A DNA stretch of 64,000 nucleotides from Pectobacterium brasiliense (GTDB lineage Bacteria > Pseudomonadota > Gammaproteobacteria > Enterobacterales > Enterobacteriaceae). Below are positions 28,217-38,212 of the stretch, piece by piece. A program made the position numbers and the translations under genes. Below the pieces are notes generated by a model. That model saw only the letters and a program-made list of their open reading frames with translations. It was not told the origin of the DNA and did no database searches. The stretch's first letter is position 1. Each line of letters starts with the position of its first letter. The DNA is taken from contig NZ_JACGFN010000001.1 in NCBI RefSeq assembly GCF_016950255.1, positions 2,170,001-2,234,000 of the forward strand. Reading direction: 5' to 3'.

Positions 28217-29740
28217 TCAATTAGCGGTTATTGTCCACAGCTGATTCCATCCCCCGTTATCATGCCATTGAATACCGGAGGCACCGTTCTCTGTTGAACG
28301 GCTGTTAACATCCAAAAGCTTCCCACTGTTCCTATTCATGATTTTATAATAGCCATCGCCAGCATCCAAAATCAGCCATTGCTGGCTAAAATGGCCGGTG
28401 TTATACATTTGAAGAATTTGTGCACCATCCTCATTGGCACTGGAATTAACATCAATGTACTTTCCGCTATTCACATTCACCAGATTGAAGTAACCATTGC
28501 CAATCGCGTTAAAATAAAAACGCTGGCTGTCCCAGTTGCCGTCACTGTATTGTTCAACCCATGCGCCGTCTTCATGCGAACCGCTCACAACATTAAGTGA
28601 TTTGCCACTATGTCGATTAACAATCTTATAGCGGGTTCCATTGATGAAATTGATTTGTGATTCGGCAAACGCGTCCAGCGCTCGGGTAAATTGCAATACA
28701 TTGGTTGAAACTTGCGTCGTCGCGCCTAAAGCGTAGCCGTCCGGTAACACCTTTGCATTACCCGCAGGTTCCCAATAAAAAACCCCAATTCCTTTATTTC
28801 CCGGCACTGCTTTAACAAGATTAATCGTATCCCTAATCGTCCAGTAACTGTCTGTCGGGTTGGTTTCCAAACCGCCGACTTCAACGACCATGACTTCCTT
28901 ACCATATCGGCTCGCCATATCATTGAGATTGCTCGCCAGAGCGCCAGTGAGCTCCCAATAGTTTTTCCCTTCCCAGTAGGGATAGAACGAAAAGCCAATC
29001 ACATCGGTTTTCCCACCGTGCGTGGTGAGGAAATTGTCAAAAAACCAGCGAGAGTTGGAATTATTATTTCCATGCGCCAGATGGCTGATCACCTTAGAGG
29101 AAGGGCTGACCGCTTTAACCGCATCATAGCCCGCATTCAGTAGCTGCGTTAAATTAGCAAACCGACTGGTACTGCCTTCCGGGAGTAAAATTCCCGGGTT
29201 CATTTCGTTGCCGACCTGCACCCATTCCGGCGTCACGCCTGCGGAAATAAGCGCAGTCATCACCTCATGTGTATGGTTATAAACGGCCGTCGTTAATTGA
29301 CTCAGATTGTAGTTCGCCCACGCTGCTGGCTTTATTTGATGACCCGGATCCGCGAAAACATCACTGTAGTGGAAATCCACCATGACGCGCATTCCCATCG
29401 CTTTGGCACGCTGCGCGGCATCCACCACGCGGGTTTTATCCGTATAGCCAAGCATCGTCCAGGTCGTATTATCTTTATGCCATAGCGCACTGGGGTCGGG
29501 ATTAACGAAAATGCGTAACCGTACAGCGTTTATGCCGTGATCGCGCAATATCTGTAATACATCGCGCGACATTCCTGCATCATCACGCCAGCTTACCCCG
29601 CGATCTTCTAATTGCTTTACCCAGCCAATATCTGCGCCATAAGCAAACGGCTGCGCCGCTTTCGCCAGATTGGCTGACATGAACCCTATAAACAGCATTA
29701 ACAATATAGAGATGATTCCTGAATAATTATTCTTTTTCAT
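28217..29740 (-). CDS. Endo-beta-1,4-galactanase GH53 with C-terminal ricin-type lectin domain
   Basis: 507 residues. A signal peptide (cleavage after AKA, about residue 29) precedes a GH53 catalytic domain (about 32-360) with acid/base Glu in VGNEMNPGIL and nucleophile Glu in VVEVGGLETNP. A ricin-B/CBM13-like domain (about 365-507) shows three SGK-hhdVxS...QQW-type repeats (SGKSLNV, SGKYIDV, SGKLLDV). It cleaves beta-1,4-galactan side chains of pectin (rhamnogalacturonan I). AAGGAG stands 6 nt before ATG. It is the last gene of the minus-strand ABC cluster that would import the released oligosaccharides. Gene names differ between species (ganA in Dickeya, ganB in Bacillus), so none is given. 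Confidence 0.9.
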   Translation of the reverse strand: MKKNNYSGIISILLMLFIGFMSANLAKAAQPFAYGADIGWVKQLEDRGVSWRDDAGMSRDVLQILRDHGINAVRLRIFVNPDPSALWHKDNTTWTMLGYTDKTRVVDAAQRAKAMGMRVMVDFHYSDVFADPGHQIKPAAWANYNLSQLTTAVYNHTHEVMTALISAGVTPEWVQVGNEMNPGILLPEGSTSRFANLTQLLNAGYDAVKAVSPSSKVISHLAHGNNNSNSRWFFDNFLTTHGGKTDVIGFSFYPYWEGKNYWELTGALASNLNDMASRYGKEVMVVEVGGLETNPTDSYWTIRDTINLVKAVPGNKGIGVFYWEPAGNAKVLPDGYALGATTQVSTNVLQFTRALDAFAESQINFINGTRYKIVNRHSGKSLNVVSGSHEDGAWVEQYSDGNWDSQRFYFNAIGNGYFNLVNVNSGKYIDVNSSANEDGAQILQMYNTGHFSQQWLILDAGDGYYKIMNRNSGKLLDVNSRSTENGASGIQWHDNGGWNQLWTITAN

Positions 29741-29850
29741 TCATTTCTCCTTGAGGTAACACGCTTAAAGGGTATTTATTACATAAATACCCAGGTACAG
29801 ATTAAAAATAGAGAGTGACACTGATAAAAATAAATTTCACAGAATAAACC

Positions 29851-29872
29851 AAGCAGCCATTAATGGCTGCTT
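29851..29872. other. 22-bp perfect palindrome in the ABC-galactanase gap
   Basis: AAGCAGCCAT directly followed by its partner around a TTAA centre, spanning 29851-29872. It stands 79 bp after the ABC ATPase gene. It may act as a transcript-processing hairpin or a partial terminator separating importer and enzyme expression. Confidence 0.4.
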
Positions 29873-29951
29873 AGCTAATTCTCTGAGTTTTTCACTTATT
29901 CAATAGGGTGTTTTCCATGGCGTTATCCTCGCCATGACAGACATTTTATTT

Positions 29952-31037
29952 TTAATTAATCCGTTTTCCATTTTCATCAAAAAAGTGCAGATGTTCACTA
30001 CGGCACGTCAGCGGAATCGTTGAGTAAGGCACAATATTATTATCACCCGACAAATGAACCTTGAAATTATTAACGCCAGAATACGCACCAAAAATATAGG
30101 TAGCATTACCCAACCTTTCAGTGACCTCACTAGTGATCGACAAGCTGACGTCCCCGCCATTCGGGTCAATACTCAGGTGTTCAGGGCGAATACCCACGGT
30201 AATTTTCTGATCGACGCACAATCCGTGGTTAGCAAGATTAACGGAAAGTGTATTGAGCTTATTGATCAAGATATTCACGTTGCTCCCTTCAACCTGTAGC
30301 ACTTCGCCAGGTAGAAAGTTCATATTCGGCGAACCGATAAAACCAGCGACAAAAAGATTTTCTGGCTTATGGTAGAGCGCCATCGGTGTCCCAACCTGCT
30401 CAATATATCCCTTGTTTAACACCACAATTTTATCCGCCAGCGTCATAGCTTCCACTTGATCGTGCGTCACATAAACCATGGTGTTACGCATTTCCTGATG
30501 AAGCCGGGCGATCTGTAAACGCATTTCCACGCGTAATTCGGCATCGAGGTTCGATAAAGGCTCATCGAATAAGAACACTTTGGGATCGCGCACAATGGCA
30601 CGCCCAATCGCAACGCGCTGACGTTGACCGCCAGACAACTGTTTCGGTGTGCGGTCTAACAGTGCTTCTAGCTGGAGCGTCATCGCGGCCTTACGCACCA
30701 TTTTTTCGACTTCCGCTTTGGGGTGCCCGTTCATTCTCAACCCAAATCCCATATTTTCAGCCACCGTCATATGCGGGTACAGCGCGTAAGACTGGAACAC
30801 CATCGCAATCCCCCGCTCTGCGGGATCGCAATGGTTAACTAAACGGTTATCAATATGAATTTCGCCATCCGTGATCTCTTCCAATCCTGCGATCATTCTC
30901 AGCAACGTCGATTTACCACACCCCGACGGACCAACGAAGACCACAAATTCGCCTGAATTAATCTCAAGATTAATACGATGGATTGTTTCAATCTTATCGT
31001 AACGCTTCACTATATTTTTTAATAAAATATCAGCCAT
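29952..31037 (-). CDS. Sugar ABC transporter ATPase (MalK/UgpC/MsmX family)
   Basis: 361 residues: Walker [10 protein letters not shown], signature [14 protein letters not shown], Walker [17 protein letters not shown], and the C-terminal OB-type regulatory domain of the MalK family (about 240-361). It powers the two permeases encoded just upstream. ATG 31037 is chosen because GAGG lies 8 nt upstream; a TTG four codons earlier is in frame. Probably galactan-oligosaccharide import, from the linked galactanase. Confidence 0.88.
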   Translation of the reverse strand: MADILLKNIVKRYDKIETIHRINLEINSGEFVVFVGPSGCGKSTLLRMIAGLEEITDGEIHIDNRLVNHCDPAERGIAMVFQSYALYPHMTVAENMGFGLRMNGHPKAEVEKMVRKAAMTLQLEALLDRTPKQLSGGQRQRVAIGRAIVRDPKVFLFDEPLSNLDAELRVEMRLQIARLHQEMRNTMVYVTHDQVEAMTLADKIVVLNKGYIEQVGTPMALYHKPENLFVAGFIGSPNMNFLPGEVLQVEGSNVNILINKLNTLSVNLANHGLCVDQKITVGIRPEHLSIDPNGGDVSLSITSEVTERLGNATYIFGAYSGVNNFKVHLSGDNNIVPYSTIPLTCRSEHLHFFDENGKRIN

Positions 31038-31073
31038 GTTGAACCTCAAACTTAATTTGCCATTGCGCGCGCA

Positions 31074-31886
31074 TTACTTCACTGCGCCCGTCATACTTGC
31101 GATAAATTGCTTTTGCATGGCGAAGAAGATAAGTAAGCTAGGAAGAGTAGAGATAACCGTTCCCACCATAATAAGCCCGAAGTCTGGAGAATAGGCGGAA
31201 GCAAAGCTGGATAACACCAGATTAATCGTCTTTAATTCATTAGACTGGAGGACAATAAGCGGCCAGAGAAAGGCATTCCATGACGTCATAAAAACAATGA
31301 TAAACGCAGCGGAATAGCTGGCTCGCATAATCGGTACGTAGACATACAGGAAAATTTTCCACTCCGCGACACTTTCCACGCGCGCCGCATCGATCAACTC
31401 TCTCGGAAATGTTTTCGTACATTGCCTAAAGTAGAAAATAATAAATGCGCCTGCCACCGTCGGCATGACAACGGCAAAATGCGTATCCAGTAAGCCAGCC
31501 TTACCAAACATGGTGAAAAGCGGGATCATTAATGCCGCAAACGGGATCATCATCGTCGTTAATAGCGCCACATAGACACGTTCACGATTCTTGCTGGAAT
31601 AAATCTCAAAGGCATAACCCGCGATAGAGCACACCACCAGCGTTGACACCGTACTGATCAATGCAATCTTTGAGGTATTCCAAAACACCAGCGCCAGATC
31701 CACCTGACTCGTCAGATTGGTAAAGTTGACCAGTAATTGATCGCCAAACGTGAATTTACCCATGTTGATTTGAGTGGTGCTATTCGTGCTCGATACCACC
31801 ATCCAATAGAATGGGAAAAGCGAGAAAATGCTCATCAGCACGAGAAAAATATGCATCAGTATGCTGTTAATTTTACTTTTTCTCAT
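31074..31886 (-). CDS. Sugar ABC transporter permease, MalG-like
   Basis: 270 residues with six membrane segments and the cytoplasmic EAA-type loop ELIDAARVESVAEWKIFLYV, the contact point for the ATPase. It belongs to the CUT1 carbohydrate importer family (GanQ-type in Bacillus nomenclature). The gap to the MalF-like gene is 1 bp, so they are co-translated. Confidence 0.88.
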   Translation of the reverse strand: MRKSKINSILMHIFLVLMSIFSLFPFYWMVVSSTNSTTQINMGKFTFGDQLLVNFTNLTSQVDLALVFWNTSKIALISTVSTLVVCSIAGYAFEIYSSKNRERVYVALLTTMMIPFAALMIPLFTMFGKAGLLDTHFAVVMPTVAGAFIIFYFRQCTKTFPRELIDAARVESVAEWKIFLYVYVPIMRASYSAAFIIVFMTSWNAFLWPLIVLQSNELKTINLVLSSFASAYSPDFGLIMVGTVISTLPSLLIFFAMQKQFIASMTGAVK

Positions 31887-31887
31887 A

Positions 31888-32769
31888 TTATCCCTTCCGT
31901 GCTGCTTTAAACTGAATCAGCGCCAATATTGCTGAAAAAACAACAATGACGTATGAAACCGTTGCCGCATAGCCAAAGTTCGGTACAAATTTGAATGACA
32001 AGTTATAAATATAAAGCGATAACGTCAGCGTCGCATTTGCCGGACCACCATTGGTAATATTCATGACTTCATCAAACAGCTGTAATGTGCCAATGGTTGA
32101 TGTCACACTGGTAAAAAGAATAACCGGCTTCAATAAAGGTATGGTGATGAAGAAAAACTGCTTAATTGGGCTGACGCCATCAACTCGGGCGGCCTCATAA
32201 ATCGATTTATCAATATTCTGCATAGCGGAAAGATAAAATATCATATTATAACCCGTCCAACGCCATGTAATGGCAATAATGATGGTCACTTTCGCCCAGA
32301 AAGGATCGGATAACCACGGAATCGGATCGTCAATAACATGAATAAACAGCAAGAATGAATTAATCACACCATCCAATTCAAACATGCTCTTGAAAAGAAT
32401 GGAGTAGGCCACCAGTGAGGTTACACAGGGTAAAAAAATCGCTATTCTAAACCATTGGCGATATTTAAGCTGAGACGAGTTCAAACAAGAAGAAATAGCC
32501 AGTGATAATAGAATCATAATGGGGACTTGGATTACCAGAAACGTTAAGGTATTCCAAAGTGCCGTTTTGAACATAGGGTCACTGAATAAACGAATGACAT
32601 TTCCCAGGCCAACAAATTGTGTCACCACACCACGGCCAGACTGAAAAGAAAGCCACAGTGATTTGAAAATAGGGTATATCGTCATTAAGGCAATTAACCC
32701 AACAGCGGTAGCGACAAAAGCCCAGCCGTTGATGTTATAAAGCCTATTCATTTTAGGTTTATACATCAT
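31888..32769 (-). CDS. Sugar ABC transporter permease, MalF-like
   Basis: About 293 residues with six membrane segments and the EAA motif SIYEAARVDGVSPIKQFFFI. CUT1 family (GanP-type). ATG 32769 (MMYKPKMNRLYN) is used because GGTG stands about 7 nt upstream; a GTG two codons earlier (32775) and ATGs at 32766 and further in are alternatives. It follows the binding-protein gene by 60 bp. Confidence 0.87.
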   Translation of the reverse strand: MMYKPKMNRLYNINGWAFVATAVGLIALMTIYPIFKSLWLSFQSGRGVVTQFVGLGNVIRLFSDPMFKTALWNTLTFLVIQVPIMILLSLAISSCLNSSQLKYRQWFRIAIFLPCVTSLVAYSILFKSMFELDGVINSFLLFIHVIDDPIPWLSDPFWAKVTIIIAITWRWTGYNMIFYLSAMQNIDKSIYEAARVDGVSPIKQFFFITIPLLKPVILFTSVTSTIGTLQLFDEVMNITNGGPANATLTLSLYIYNLSFKFVPNFGYAATVSYVIVVFSAILALIQFKAARKG

Positions 32770-32832
32770 TATCACACCATCGATTTCTGGAGAGAAATAC
32801 TTGAGGGCTTGCCGCCCTCAAGCTCACACTCG

Positions 32833-34098
32833 CTACTGCATAATCTGATTTTTTAATGTCGCTTCGGCGCGTTTTAAAACGTCATCAACAGAATCGCCTT
32901 TCAGTAATGCAGGTATTTCAGCAGCAATGGCGTTATCAACTTCCTGGGTATACATTCCGTAGGAAACCTGTGGAATTTCAGTCACCCATTTAGAGAAATC
33001 AGCAAACACGGGCTGACCACCAAAGAACGGATCCTTTACTGCATAAGCAGGGCCGGAAGTGGCGGGAAGGAAGGTGGCGAGCGCACCGCGATCAACCAAA
33101 AGGGTTTGATACATATTGCTATCTGCCGCAAAGGTTTTCTGCAAAAATTCAATCGCCTGTTTAGTATTTTTGCCACCTTTTAAGACATACCAGCTCGATC
33201 CCCCCTGATTGGAAGCATGTACCGCTTTATCGAGGTTCAACCGTGGGATCGGCGCGACACGCCATTTTCCTTTCTGATCTTCAGCACTTTTAATGGAGCC
33301 AATCACCCATACGCCAGAAACCACACTCGCCGATTTTCCGGCATTAAAGCTCCCGACAAAACTCGACCAGCCTGAGATAGGACGTGCAATTTTCGCGTCA
33401 TTAATCGCTTTAATCGTTTTTAACGTTTCTTTCAGTGCATTGTTTTTGGTGAGATTGAGTTGTCCTTGATTATCGAAGAACCATTCTCCACCGGACTGCA
33501 TCATAATATGAGGGAGAACCACATCATTCATATCGTAGGTCAGCATATCAACACCGGTTTTCGCTTTTACCTGCTTACCGATCTCAATATATTTATCCCA
33601 GGTAATATTCACCATATCACTCTCTTTATATCCGGCAGCCTCCAGATAATCGAGTCGATAGAACATTCCCGCCACGCCGGAATCAAAAGGAACACCGTAT
33701 ACCTTATCCCCTACCGTCATCACTTTCGTTTTATAAGGTGCAAACTGGCTGTAATCGATAGCATCTTGTAATGGAATAAACGAATCAGGATAAGCCTGAA
33801 GATATTTCTGAGCATTATAATCTTCAATAAGCACAATATCAGGAAGCGAGTTTTTAACCCCTGAAGCCAACATGGTATTTAATTTCTGCTCAATATCTTC
33901 TTTACCTGAGTCGATCACTTTCAGACTAAAACTTGGATCGGCTTTTTTATATATCGACGATGCCTCATGCATTGCCGCAACATTGAAGTTAGGATCCCAG
34001 GCCCACACGGTGACTTCAGCAGCCAGGCTGTGACTCGATAAGCCCAGCGTGAGGAATGAAACTGCAAATAGGGTAGATACTTTATTCTTGATCTTCAT
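32833..34098 (-). CDS. Extracellular sugar-binding protein (CUT1 family)
   Basis: 421 residues with a signal peptide (cleavage near SLAA, about residue 26) and a family-1 solute-binding fold (EVTVWAWDPNF; MQTGGEW-like and GVWVIGSI segments). It would capture galacto-oligosaccharides in the periplasm and deliver them to the adjacent permeases. First gene of the importer-galactanase operon; the upstream region has a CRP-like site (34189-34204) and a LacI-type operator candidate (34418-34431). Confidence 0.87.
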   Translation of the reverse strand: MKIKNKVSTLFAVSFLTLGLSSHSLAAEVTVWAWDPNFNVAAMHEASSIYKKADPSFSLKVIDSGKEDIEQKLNTMLASGVKNSLPDIVLIEDYNAQKYLQAYPDSFIPLQDAIDYSQFAPYKTKVMTVGDKVYGVPFDSGVAGMFYRLDYLEAAGYKESDMVNITWDKYIEIGKQVKAKTGVDMLTYDMNDVVLPHIMMQSGGEWFFDNQGQLNLTKNNALKETLKTIKAINDAKIARPISGWSSFVGSFNAGKSASVVSGVWVIGSIKSAEDQKGKWRVAPIPRLNLDKAVHASNQGGSSWYVLKGGKNTKQAIEFLQKTFAADSNMYQTLLVDRGALATFLPATSGPAYAVKDPFFGGQPVFADFSKWVTEIPQVSYGMYTQEVDNAIAAEIPALLKGDSVDDVLKRAEATLKNQIMQ

Positions 34099-34188
34099 CA
34101 GAGCAGTCCTTCTTTACTTTTTGTAAAGAGAGAATATGAGTTACTGCATAATGAAGCAACGAGTTACACCGCTTACATTCTTTCATCC

Positions 34189-34204
34189 GGTGATACGGGT
34201 CACA
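34189..34204 (-). promoter_or_regulatory. CRP-like site upstream of the galactan operon
   Basis: GGTGATACGGGTCACA on the plus strand reads TGTGA-N6-TCACC on the minus strand, nine of ten core bases matching. It lies about 90-105 bp before the binding-protein gene, a suitable place for class I activation. Confidence 0.65.
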
Positions 34205-34417
34205 CAACAGGGAGAAAAATGACTAAATATTCGATCTAAATACAAAAAATTTAGGAAAATTTTCCTCCCATAAAGCCCATACCAGCCAATAAAAATGATG
34301 AAAACAAAAACAAAAACCGACACATACCATTGAAAATAAAACAAAAAATGACAGTATAAAAAGGTTAATCAGCTCATATTAACCATAATCACACCTTCAT
34401 CGTGGAATTACGCAAAA

Positions 34418-34431
34418 ATGAAAGCGTTACC
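34418..34431 (-). promoter_or_regulatory. LacI-family operator candidate
   Basis: TGAAAGCGTTACCA fits the LacI/GalR operator pattern with a central CG and TG/CA ends, one base off the classic form. It is about 320 bp from the galactan operon start and 50 bp past the nudK stop, so the distance is a weakness. Confidence 0.3.
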
Positions 34432-34443
34432 ACAGAAAATCAA

Positions 34444-34470
34444 GCGGCACATGGGATACCCGTGTGCCGC
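34444..34470 (-). terminator. Terminator hairpin of nudK
   Basis: GCGGCACATGG (34444-34454) pairs with CCGTGTGCCGC (34460-34470) with one G-U pair, loop 5 nt. On the minus strand TTGATTTTC follows. It lies 10 bp past the nudK stop. Confidence 0.6.
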
Positions 34471-34479
34471 AAAACATGC

Positions 34480-35061
34480 CTATGCCTTGGCAAACCAGCC
34501 GCGGATGATCGCGTGCTGTAGCAGCATGATGGTCTTGCCGTCTTTAATCCGGCCATCGTTCATCATCGCGACGGCTTCGCTGAACGGCAGTTCCAACACC
34601 TCGATATCTTCATCTTCCACGCCACCGCCCAGATTATCCCTCTGCGACTCATCATATTCAGCTGCGAAAAAGTGCACGCGTTCCGTCACGCTGCCCGGCG
34701 ACATGTAGGCATAGAACAGCTTTTCCACGTTGCCGATCGCATAGCCAGTTTCTTCGATGGCCTCGTTACGGATACATTCTTCGGGCGAATGGTCGTCCAG
34801 CAAACCCGCGCAGGTTTCCAGCAGCATGCCGCTTTCGTTGCCGTTGACGTAGGTAGGAATACGGAATTGTCGTGTCAGAATCACCGTGCCTTTCGCCCGG
34901 TTGTACAGCAGAATCGTCGCGCCATCACCACGGTCATAAACCTCACGAACCTGGCGCACGACGCCACCATTATTTCTTTTTAAATCAAATGTATATTTGT
35001 TAAGAATATACCAATTATCGGATAGCAGCTTCTTTTCGACGATATCAATGGGAGACGACAT
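34480..35061 (-). CDS. nudK: GDP-mannose pyrophosphatase NudK
   Basis: 193 residues of the Nudix family, very close to E. coli Nud[43 protein letters not shown] (shown in part: [14 protein letters not shown]), a Nudix box variant [14 protein letters not shown], then [14 protein letters not shown] and [16 protein letters not shown]. It hydrolyses GDP-mannose to GMP and mannose-1-phosphate. ATG 35061 is chosen for GAGGTG 7 nt upstream; an in-frame ATG 69 bp further upstream has no such support. The following 400 bp (35062-35462) up to gldA show no feature I can support. Confidence 0.9.
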   Translation of the reverse strand: MSSPIDIVEKKLLSDNWYILNKYTFDLKRNNGGVVRQVREVYDRGDGATILLYNRAKGTVILTRQFRIPTYVNGNESGMLLETCAGLLDDHSPEECIRNEAIEETGYAIGNVEKLFYAYMSPGSVTERVHFFAAEYDESQRDNLGGGVEDEDIEVLELPFSEAVAMMNDGRIKDGKTIMLLQHAIIRGWFAKA

Positions 35062-35462
35062 GCAAACACCTCGATGCTCGATGACTGAAGGGACTTTTCG
35101 ATGATAACGCTTCGTTACAATCGTTTTCATTACAACGGTGCAAATTCATCATATCCCCTTTTAGCCCCTGCATAAACGGGCAGTGCAGCTTAAACCATAC
35201 GGAAACATCTCATTCAATAGACGCTAACCACATGATTTATATAACGTGAAATCCTCGCCAATCCGACCGCCCCTTCCATCCGGTATGTGTGCATCGTCTA
35301 TACTGAATCTTCAGTAACTCACGTTCCGGGAAGTCAGCTGCGTTTTCGTCGCCCTATAACCACCGTCAATTCGTCATAACGCACTTATCGCAACCGCCTT
35401 CCATGATTTACGCGGATTCAATACCGCATCACTTCTCCAATAACATCATCGAGGTAGATAAC

Positions 35463-36560
35463 ATGAGCCATTTCATCTTCTCTTCACCTAGAAAATATGT
35501 TCAGGGTCGCGGCGTGTTGGATGAGCTAGGCGAGCAACTTAAACCGCTGGGTACGAAAGCGTTTCTGATGGCGGACAGCACGGTGTGGGACATCATAGGC
35601 CAGCGCGTCGATGCCTCACTCAAACAGGCGAGCATCGGCTACCATTACGAGCGTTTTAACGGTGAGGCTTCCAGCAACGAAATCACCCGTCTTGCCAAGC
35701 TGGCGCGTGATGCAGGCACAAACATCGTCGTCGGATTAGGGGGAGGTAAAACGCTGGATACGGCAAAAGCCGTCGCCGATGAGCTAAAGCATAACGTCGC
35801 TATCGTCCCAACCGTGGCCTCAACGGATGCACCGTGCAGCGCGCTGTCCGTCATCTATACCGATGACGGCGTGTTTGAATCCTACCGCTTTTACAATAAG
35901 AACCCCGATCTGGTGCTGGTCGATACCGCCGTGTGTGCGCAGGCACCCGCGCGTCTGTTCGCCTCCGGCATTGCCGATGGCCTGGCCACGTTTGTCGAAG
36001 CACAGGCCGTTCAGCGCTCTCACGCCCTCTCCATGGTGGGCGGTAAACCCACGCTGGCGGGCATGGCAATTGCCGAAACCTGCGAAACAACGTTGCTAAC
36101 CTACGGCTACAGCGCCTATAAAGCCGTGGAAAAAGGCGTGGTCACACCGGCGGTAGAATCCGTGGTTGAAGCCAACACGCTGCTTTCCGGTCTGGGCTTT
36201 GAGAACGGTGGGCTGGCGGGCGCTCACGCCATCCACAACGGCTTTACCGCGATCAAAGGTGACATCCACCACCTCACACACGGGGAAAAAGTTGCCTACG
36301 GCACATTAACGCATATGGTGCTGGAGCAGCGGCCTGATGAGGAAATCGCCCACTACATCCGCTTCTACCGTGCCATCAACATGCCGACTCTGCTAAAAGA
36401 TCTGCATCTGGAAAATGAGCCGTTTGAGAATCTGATCAAAGTGGGTGAACTGGCGTGCAGCGACGCCGATACGTTGAAAAATCTGGACAGTCAACTAACG
36501 GCCGAAGACGTCGCCCACGCGATTGTGGCCGTCGATGCGTTCAGTAAAACCATCGCTTAA
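35463..36560 (+). CDS. gldA: Glycerol dehydrogenase
   Basis: 365 residues, iron/zinc-type alcohol dehydrogenase family, close in length to E. coli GldA (367). Landmarks: the NAD motif VVGLGGGKTLDTAKAVAD, TDAPCSALSVIYTDDG, and metal-binding Asp/His residues in GIADGLATF, GLAGAHAIHNGF and HGEKVAYGT. It oxidises glycerol to dihydroxyacetone and may handle related polyols. ATG 35463 has GAGG at spacing 8; a longer in-frame start at 35403 is unlikely. Confidence 0.9.
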   Translation: MSHFIFSSPRKYVQGRGVLDELGEQLKPLGTKAFLMADSTVWDIIGQRVDASLKQASIGYHYERFNGEASSNEITRLAKLARDAGTNIVVGLGGGKTLDTAKAVADELKHNVAIVPTVASTDAPCSALSVIYTDDGVFESYRFYNKNPDLVLVDTAVCAQAPARLFASGIADGLATFVEAQAVQRSHALSMVGGKPTLAGMAIAETCETTLLTYGYSAYKAVEKGVVTPAVESVVEANTLLSGLGFENGGLAGAHAIHNGFTAIKGDIHHLTHGEKVAYGTLTHMVLEQRPDEEIAHYIRFYRAINMPTLLKDLHLENEPFENLIKVGELACSDADTLKNLDSQLTAEDVAHAIVAVDAFSKTIA

Positions 36561-36759
36561 CCGCAGCCGCGGTAAAAAGCCTGACGTCAGCAAAGTCGAT
36601 TCAATGGCGTCGGGCTTGGTATACCAGATGTGCCCTTCTCTCCACATCACGGCCACAAAACGTTCTCGTTGCGTCATCAACCTACTCACGACTATTCACT
36701 TTCATTTGACGAGAAAACGGGCAGGATAACGACATACTCTCTCACCCCTGAGCCATCGA

Positions 36760-37926
36760 ATGACGGAACGTCCTCGCTATATCGCCCAATCGGATACGCT
36801 GGTTCTTGCCCTTTTCGGGACGATCGTGCTGGCGTTAGGAATGGGACTAGGGCGCTTTTTGTATACGCCGATGCTGCCTGTGATGCTGGAGGAAGGTCGC
36901 TTCACCTTCGGTCAACTGTCCTATATTGCCAGCGCGAACTACGCCGGCTATCTGTTCGGTAGCCTGTTTTTCTCTTTTAGCGGCAGCGCTTCAACCGCTC
37001 AACCCATGTTCCTGCTGTTTGCCGCAGCGGCCGCAACCGGCATTTTGCTCTTCGCGATGGCTCTGACCACCGATACGACGCTGGTCATGATCGTTCGCTT
37101 CCTCGCTGGGATCGCAAGCGCAGCGATGATGATCTTCGGTTCTTTGACTATTTTGCACCACACAAGAAATCCTCGCGTTATCGCCTCGCTCTATGCCGGG
37201 GTTGGCGTGGGGATCGTGTTGGGTAATGAATACATCATCATCGGACGGCATTACGCCCTCACCGCCGAGCCATTGTGGTGGGGTGCGGCTTTGATCGCCG
37301 TACTACTTATGTTCGCCATACTTATCCTTTCACCGCATCAATCCACCGTCGCACGGCAACCGATGGTCAATACCGATGAACCGCCTCTGCTTGGCTGGCG
37401 ACGGCTTGCGCTGCTGTACGGCCTCGCGGGCTTCGGGTACATCATCATCGCTACCTATCTGCCGTTGATGGTGACCGCACTGGACATGCCGCGTTTGTCC
37501 CTGCATTTATGGTCTCTGGCTGGGCTGGCGGTGATTCCTGGCTGTTTTTTCTGGCTATGGGCAGCCAGCCGCTGGGGAACGTTACCCTGCCTGACGGCAA
37601 ACCTGCTCATTCAGGGAAGCTGCGTCCTGTTGACGCTGTTCAGCCACTCCCCCGTGGCATTGATATTCAGCTGTATCGGCTTTGGTGCTACTTTTATGGG
37701 AACGACCTCGCTGGTGATGCCCTTAGCCAAGCGGCTACGCGTGCCGCACGGCATCAACCTGCTTGGGCTAGTGACGCTCACTTACGGCATCGGTCAAATT
37801 CTTGGCCCACTGCTCACCAGCGCGTTGACGAACACCCACGCTGTCGCGCCAGCCATTCTGTGCAGCGCAGCCGCACTTTTCATCGCGGCAGGGCTCTGTT
37901 TTCCCTACCGTCGTTCATTACCCTAA
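36760..37926 (+). CDS. YbfB/YjiJ-family MFS transporter
   Basis: 388 residues with about 12 membrane segments. The first segment (LALGMGLGRFLYTPMLPVML) and NYAGYLFGSL are characteristic of the YbfB/YjiJ branch of the major facilitator superfamily. The substrate is unknown. The ribosome site is weak (GAGCC). It is followed 13 bp later by a tautomerase gene, so a small operon is likely. Confidence 0.8.
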   Translation: MTERPRYIAQSDTLVLALFGTIVLALGMGLGRFLYTPMLPVMLEEGRFTFGQLSYIASANYAGYLFGSLFFSFSGSASTAQPMFLLFAAAAATGILLFAMALTTDTTLVMIVRFLAGIASAAMMIFGSLTILHHTRNPRVIASLYAGVGVGIVLGNEYIIIGRHYALTAEPLWWGAALIAVLLMFAILILSPHQSTVARQPMVNTDEPPLLGWRRLALLYGLAGFGYIIIATYLPLMVTALDMPRLSLHLWSLAGLAVIPGCFFWLWAASRWGTLPCLTANLLIQGSCVLLTLFSHSPVALIFSCIGFGATFMGTTSLVMPLAKRLRVPHGINLLGLVTLTYGIGQILGPLLTSALTNTHAVAPAILCSAAALFIAAGLCFPYRRSLP

Positions 37927-37939
37927 TCCCGGAGAACCC

Positions 37940-38143
37940 ATGCCATACGTCAACATCAAAATCACCAATGAAGGCGTCACCGCTGAACAAAAGCGTCAAT
38001 TGATTGAGGGCGTGACCCAACTGCTGGTCGATGTGCTAAACAAAAACCCCAAAACCACCGTGGTAGTGATTGATGAAGTCGAAACGGATAACTGGGGAAT
38101 CGGCGGCGTGCCGGTGACGGAGTTGAGGAAGGCCAGCAAGTAA
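37940..38143 (+). CDS. 4-oxalocrotonate tautomerase family protein
   Basis: 67 residues. Pro2 follows the initiator Met (MPYVNIKITNEG) and becomes the catalytic N-terminal proline after Met removal; QKRQLIEGVTQLL and TTVVVIDEVETDNWGIGG are family segments. It would catalyse keto-enol tautomerisation of a small acid; the physiological substrate is unknown. CGGAGA precedes ATG. Confidence 0.85.
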   Translation: MPYVNIKITNEGVTAEQKRQLIEGVTQLLVDVLNKNPKTTVVVIDEVETDNWGIGGVPVTELRKASK

Positions 38144-38168
38144 GAAGGCTGGTGATAAAGGGTGTAAA

Positions 38169-38212
38169 GGTGCCACGCTATTCTGATGTAATAATCGGTG
38201 GCACCCGTTTTA
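38169..38212 (+). terminator. Terminator after the tautomerase gene
   Basis: GGTGCCAC (38169-38176) pairs with GTGGCACC (38198-38205), followed by CGTTTTAT. The 21-nt loop is long, which lowers confidence. Confidence 0.5.

Noticed and set aside
36630..36962. 110-codon frame overlapping the start of the MFS gene
   Set aside because: Out-of-frame shadow of the MFS transporter; no support for its start.
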